In this document: positions 15,038 to 17,040 of the stretch, piece after piece
Position numbering within the stretch: position 1 is the stretch's first letter
Layout: every line of letters starts with the position of its first letter
From: CAYXPR01 sp964467255
Lineage (GTDB): Bacteria > Pseudomonadota > Alphaproteobacteria > Rickettsiales > RGZB01
NCBI GenBank assembly: GCA_964467255.1
Contig: CAYXPR010000024.1
Span: 1-17,040 of the forward strand
Direction of reading: 5' to 3'
Length of the DNA: 17,040 bases
Position numbers and translations under genes: made by a program
The notes under the pieces: model-generated
What the model was told of the DNA's origin: nothing
What the model saw: the letters and a program-made list of their open reading frames with translations, nothing else
The model's database searches: none

Positions 15038-15907
15038 AGGCCAGCGCACTTCCGGCGGGAGCGACATTAAAATGCCTTCCACATTACCGCCTGTCATCAG
15101 CCCAAATTTGGTGCCGCGATCATAGAGCAGATTAAACTCCACATACCGCCCGCGCTTCACTAGCTGATGGGCACGCTGTTCATCCGTCCATTTTTTCTGC
15201 ATGTGGCGGCGCACAAGTGAAGGATAGATTTTCAGGAAAGCCTTGCCGACATCCTGCGTAAAGGCAAAATCATCATCTTTATCGGCGGTTTCGAGGTAAT
15301 CATAAAAAATGCCACCAATGCCGCGCGGCTCATTCCTATGCTTCAGGAAAAAATATTCATCGCATTCTTTTTTGAATTTTGGGTAATAGTCTGGGTTATG
15401 CGCATCACATGCAGCTTTGAATGCTGCGTGGAAATCTTTTGTGTCAGTACTGTCAGGATACATTGGGGTTAAGTCAGCCCCACCGCCAAACCAGTTTTTT
15501 CCCGTCGTCACGATGTGGCGCGTGTTCATATGTACTGCTGGCACGAGTGGGGACTGCATATGCGCCACCAGCGAAATACCGCTCGCCCAAAAGCCACGGC
15601 TATCTGGGGTGGTGCCGGGGATTTCCTTGCCGAAGCTGTCGGAAAACTCGCCATACACGGTGGAGATATTCACCCCAACTTTTTCAAACACGCGGCCATG
15701 CATGAGAGAAATTTCGCCACCACCACCACCTTCGCGCTGCCACGGCTTACGCTCAAAGTGGCCTGCTTTTGTGCTGCTGCCTGCAAGCTCGTCTTCTAAA
15801 TCTTCAAATGCTTTACAAATATCGTCGCGCAGTGTGCGGAACCATTGCTCCGCCTTTGCCTGATAGGCAGAAGCGGGTGCCGTGCTCTTTACTGCAGCAT
15901 TTGCCAT
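15035..15907 (-). CDS. hemF: Oxygen-dependent coproporphyrinogen III oxidase
   Basis: HemF converts coproporphyrinogen III to protoporphyrinogen IX with O2, a late step of heme synthesis in the cytoplasm. The 290 residues carry the family blocks PAVHMNTRHI (123-132, with the conserved His), NWFGGGADLTPMYP (138-151), NEPRGIGGIFYDYL (192-205) and GRYVEFNLLYDRGTKFGL (253-270). The chain ends at SLPPEVRWP, shorter than E. coli HemF, as is common in alphaproteobacteria. A stretch EGGGGGE near 59-65 belongs to the conserved N-terminal region. It starts two bases after the xseB stop and is likely translated with it. It indicates life with oxygen. Confidence 0.97.
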   Translation of the reverse strand: MANAAVKSTAPASAYQAKAEQWFRTLRDDICKAFEDLEDELAGSSTKAGHFERKPWQREGGGGGEISLMHGRVFEKVGVNISTVYGEFSDSFGKEIPGTTPDSRGFWASGISLVAHMQSPLVPAVHMNTRHIVTTGKNWFGGGADLTPMYPDSTDTKDFHAAFKAACDAHNPDYYPKFKKECDEYFFLKHRNEPRGIGGIFYDYLETADKDDDFAFTQDVGKAFLKIYPSLVRRHMQKKWTDEQRAHQLVKRGRYVEFNLLYDRGTKFGLMTGGNVEGILMSLPPEVRWP

Positions 15908-15909
15908 GA

Positions 15910-16164
15910 TTACTCTGCGTCAAACGGTTCGGTTTTAAGCGCACCATCGGCACCAGCGACAATTTTTTCCACCTTCAGCTTGGCCTCATTCAATTTTTTG
16001 TCGCAATGACTTTTAAGCTGTGTGCCACGGGTATAGTCCTTAATCGCGCTGTCCAAATCCTGCGCGCCACCTTCTAAGCGTCGCACAATGTGCTCAAGCT
16101 CCCCCAGAGCCTGTTCAAACGAAAGCGAAGTGACGGTTTCTTTTTTCTCAGCTTTTTCGGTCAT
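15910..16164 (-). CDS. xseB: Exodeoxyribonuclease VII small subunit
   Basis: XseB binds the large subunit XseA to form exonuclease VII, which degrades single-stranded DNA in repair. The 84-residue protein has the family core SLSFEQALGELEHIVRRLEG at residues 14-33, followed by a second helix with LKVEKI near the end, the normal XseB layout. The start is set by AAGGA about eight bases before ATG 16,164. A TTG six codons further up would place that ribosome site inside the gene and is rejected. hemF follows two bases later. The partner xseA is not in the window. Confidence 0.93.
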   Translation of the reverse strand: MTEKAEKKETVTSLSFEQALGELEHIVRRLEGGAQDLDSAIKDYTRGTQLKSHCDKKLNEAKLKVEKIVAGADGALKTEPFDAE

Positions 16165-16245
16165 GTGGCCATCCTTTACCAATGTAAGCGAATCACAACA
16201 TTGACGTTTATCAAGTTATAAGGGCTTCGCCAAGGCTAAACGGCT

Positions 16246-17040
16246 TTAAGCTAGAACGCCGTGGCAATGCTTGAATTTTTTGGTGGAACCGCACGGGCAG
16301 GCATCGTTACGGCCAACCTTACCCCACGTGTTTGGGTCATTCGGATCAATCGGCCCTTGCGGTTTATGCACCACGGTGCCAAGCCTCACGCCGCCCTGCC
16401 GCTGTTCAGCAGCACCTGTCGCGGGATCCACGCGGCTTTCGGTCATGCGCTGGCGGCGTGGCGCAATAGGGGCCACAGATTCACCATCACCCACGTGGAG
16501 TTCAAGGTGTGAAAGCCGTGCTATCACCATCTCGCGCATACTAGAAAGCATGGTGTCAAACATCAGGAAAGCTTCACGCTTATATTCATTGAGCGGATCT
16601 TTCTGGCCATAAGCACGCAGGTTAATGCCGTGGCGCAGATGGTCGAGCCCAAGCAGATGCTCTTTCCACAATTGGTCGAGCGTGAAGAGTACCACTTTCT
16701 TTTCCACGTCGCGCAGAATCGGCGGGCCGTATTGCTTTTCTTTTTCAGAGAATATTTTACCGGTGGCCTGCATCACGCGGTCAAAAATTTCGCGGTCGGC
16801 AATGCCTTCTTCCTGTGCCCATTTATCAACCGGTAAGCTCACGCCAAAAATACGGAATAGTTCTTTCTTCAGCCCTTCCACATCCCACTGCTCAGGGAAG
16901 GCGCGTTCCGGAATATGGCTTGCCACAACGGCATCTACCACTTCAGTGTGCATTTCTTTCAGGGGCTCTGAAACATTTTCTGCCTGCATGAGCTCGATGC
17001 GCTGCTCGTAGATGACCTTGCGCTGGTCATTCATGACGTC
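16246..17040 (-). CDS. secA: Preprotein translocase ATPase SecA, C-terminal part (runs off the window)
   Basis: This is the C-terminal third of SecA, the cytoplasmic ATPase that drives proteins through SecYEG. The frame stays open to the right edge and reads DVMNDQRKVIYEQR, the well-known SecA motif in the helical scaffold, so the true start lies beyond the window. DQLWKEHLLGLDHLRHGI near 16,636-16,689 is the conserved helical wing region. The C-terminus carries GRNDACPCG and then HCHG, the zinc-binding SEC-C motif (C-x-C-x8-C-H) that binds SecB. The linker DPNDPNTWGKVGRND is typical of alphaproteobacterial SecA. An 81-base gap separates it from xseB downstream, with no clear terminator or promoter seen. 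Confidence 0.97.
   Translation of the reverse strand, partial: DVMNDQRKVIYEQRIELMQAENVSEPLKEMHTEVVDAVVASHIPERAFPEQWDVEGLKKELFRIFGVSLPVDKWAQEEGIADREIFDRVMQATGKIFSEKEKQYGPPILRDVEKKVVLFTLDQLWKEHLLGLDHLRHGINLRAYGQKDPLNEYKREAFLMFDTMLSSMREMVIARLSHLELHVGDGESVAPIAPRRQRMTESRVDPATGAAEQRQGGVRLGTVVHKPQGPIDPNDPNTWGKVGRNDACPCGSTKKFKHCHGVLA

Overview
The window looks like the chromosome of an alphaproteobacterium. The 5S rRNA, the SecA C-terminus, CcA-type tRNA nucleotidyltransferase, DUF6111-like protein, HemF and DapB all have an alphaproteobacterial look. The type IV secretion genes are laid out as virB3-virB4-four tandem virB6, the arrangement known as the Rickettsiales vir homolog (rvh) system. Base composition is moderate, without the strong AT bias of many reduced Rickettsiales. 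Genes for threonine and lysine/diaminopimelate synthesis (thrB, dapB) point to a less reduced member of that part of the tree, or to a relative that shares the same T4SS. The exact taxon cannot be fixed from this window.

Positions 1-370 hold the end of an rRNA operon: the 3' tail of 23S rRNA, a short spacer, 5S rRNA enclosed by an outer processing stem, and a strong intrinsic terminator. Positions 371-566 have no supportable gene, only the leader of the T4SS operon, including a small hairpin with a T-run.

Positions 567-10,962 are a plus-strand T4SS module: virB3, virB4, four different virB6 paralogs, and a 48-codon lipoprotein gene read here as a virB7 candidate. The first six genes are packed with short gaps or overlaps and look like one operon. 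The small lipoprotein gene has its own likely promoter and is closed by a perfect intrinsic terminator at 10,984-11,015. The first two VirB6 proteins begin with type I-like signal peptides and the last two with lipoprotein signal peptides. The last one also carries a Gly/Ala-rich segment and roughly 400 residues of charged, coiled-coil-like sequence after its membrane region. virB8, virB9, virB10, virB11 and virD4 are not in the window. In rvh genomes these lie in other clusters.

Positions 11,052-17,040 are housekeeping genes in converging blocks: thrB (plus) against dapB-GNAT acetyltransferase (minus), then a DUF6111-like membrane protein and cca (plus) against hemF and xseB (minus), with the C-terminal part of secA (minus) running off the right edge. 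ThrB and DapB act in the aspartate amino-acid family, HemF in oxygen-dependent heme synthesis, XseB in DNA repair, Cca in tRNA maturation and SecA in protein export.

The observations most worth a second look are the tiny VirB7-like lipoprotein, the split of the VirB6 array into two structural pairs, and the large charged tail on the last VirB6. All family calls are from reading sequence by eye; no searches were run.
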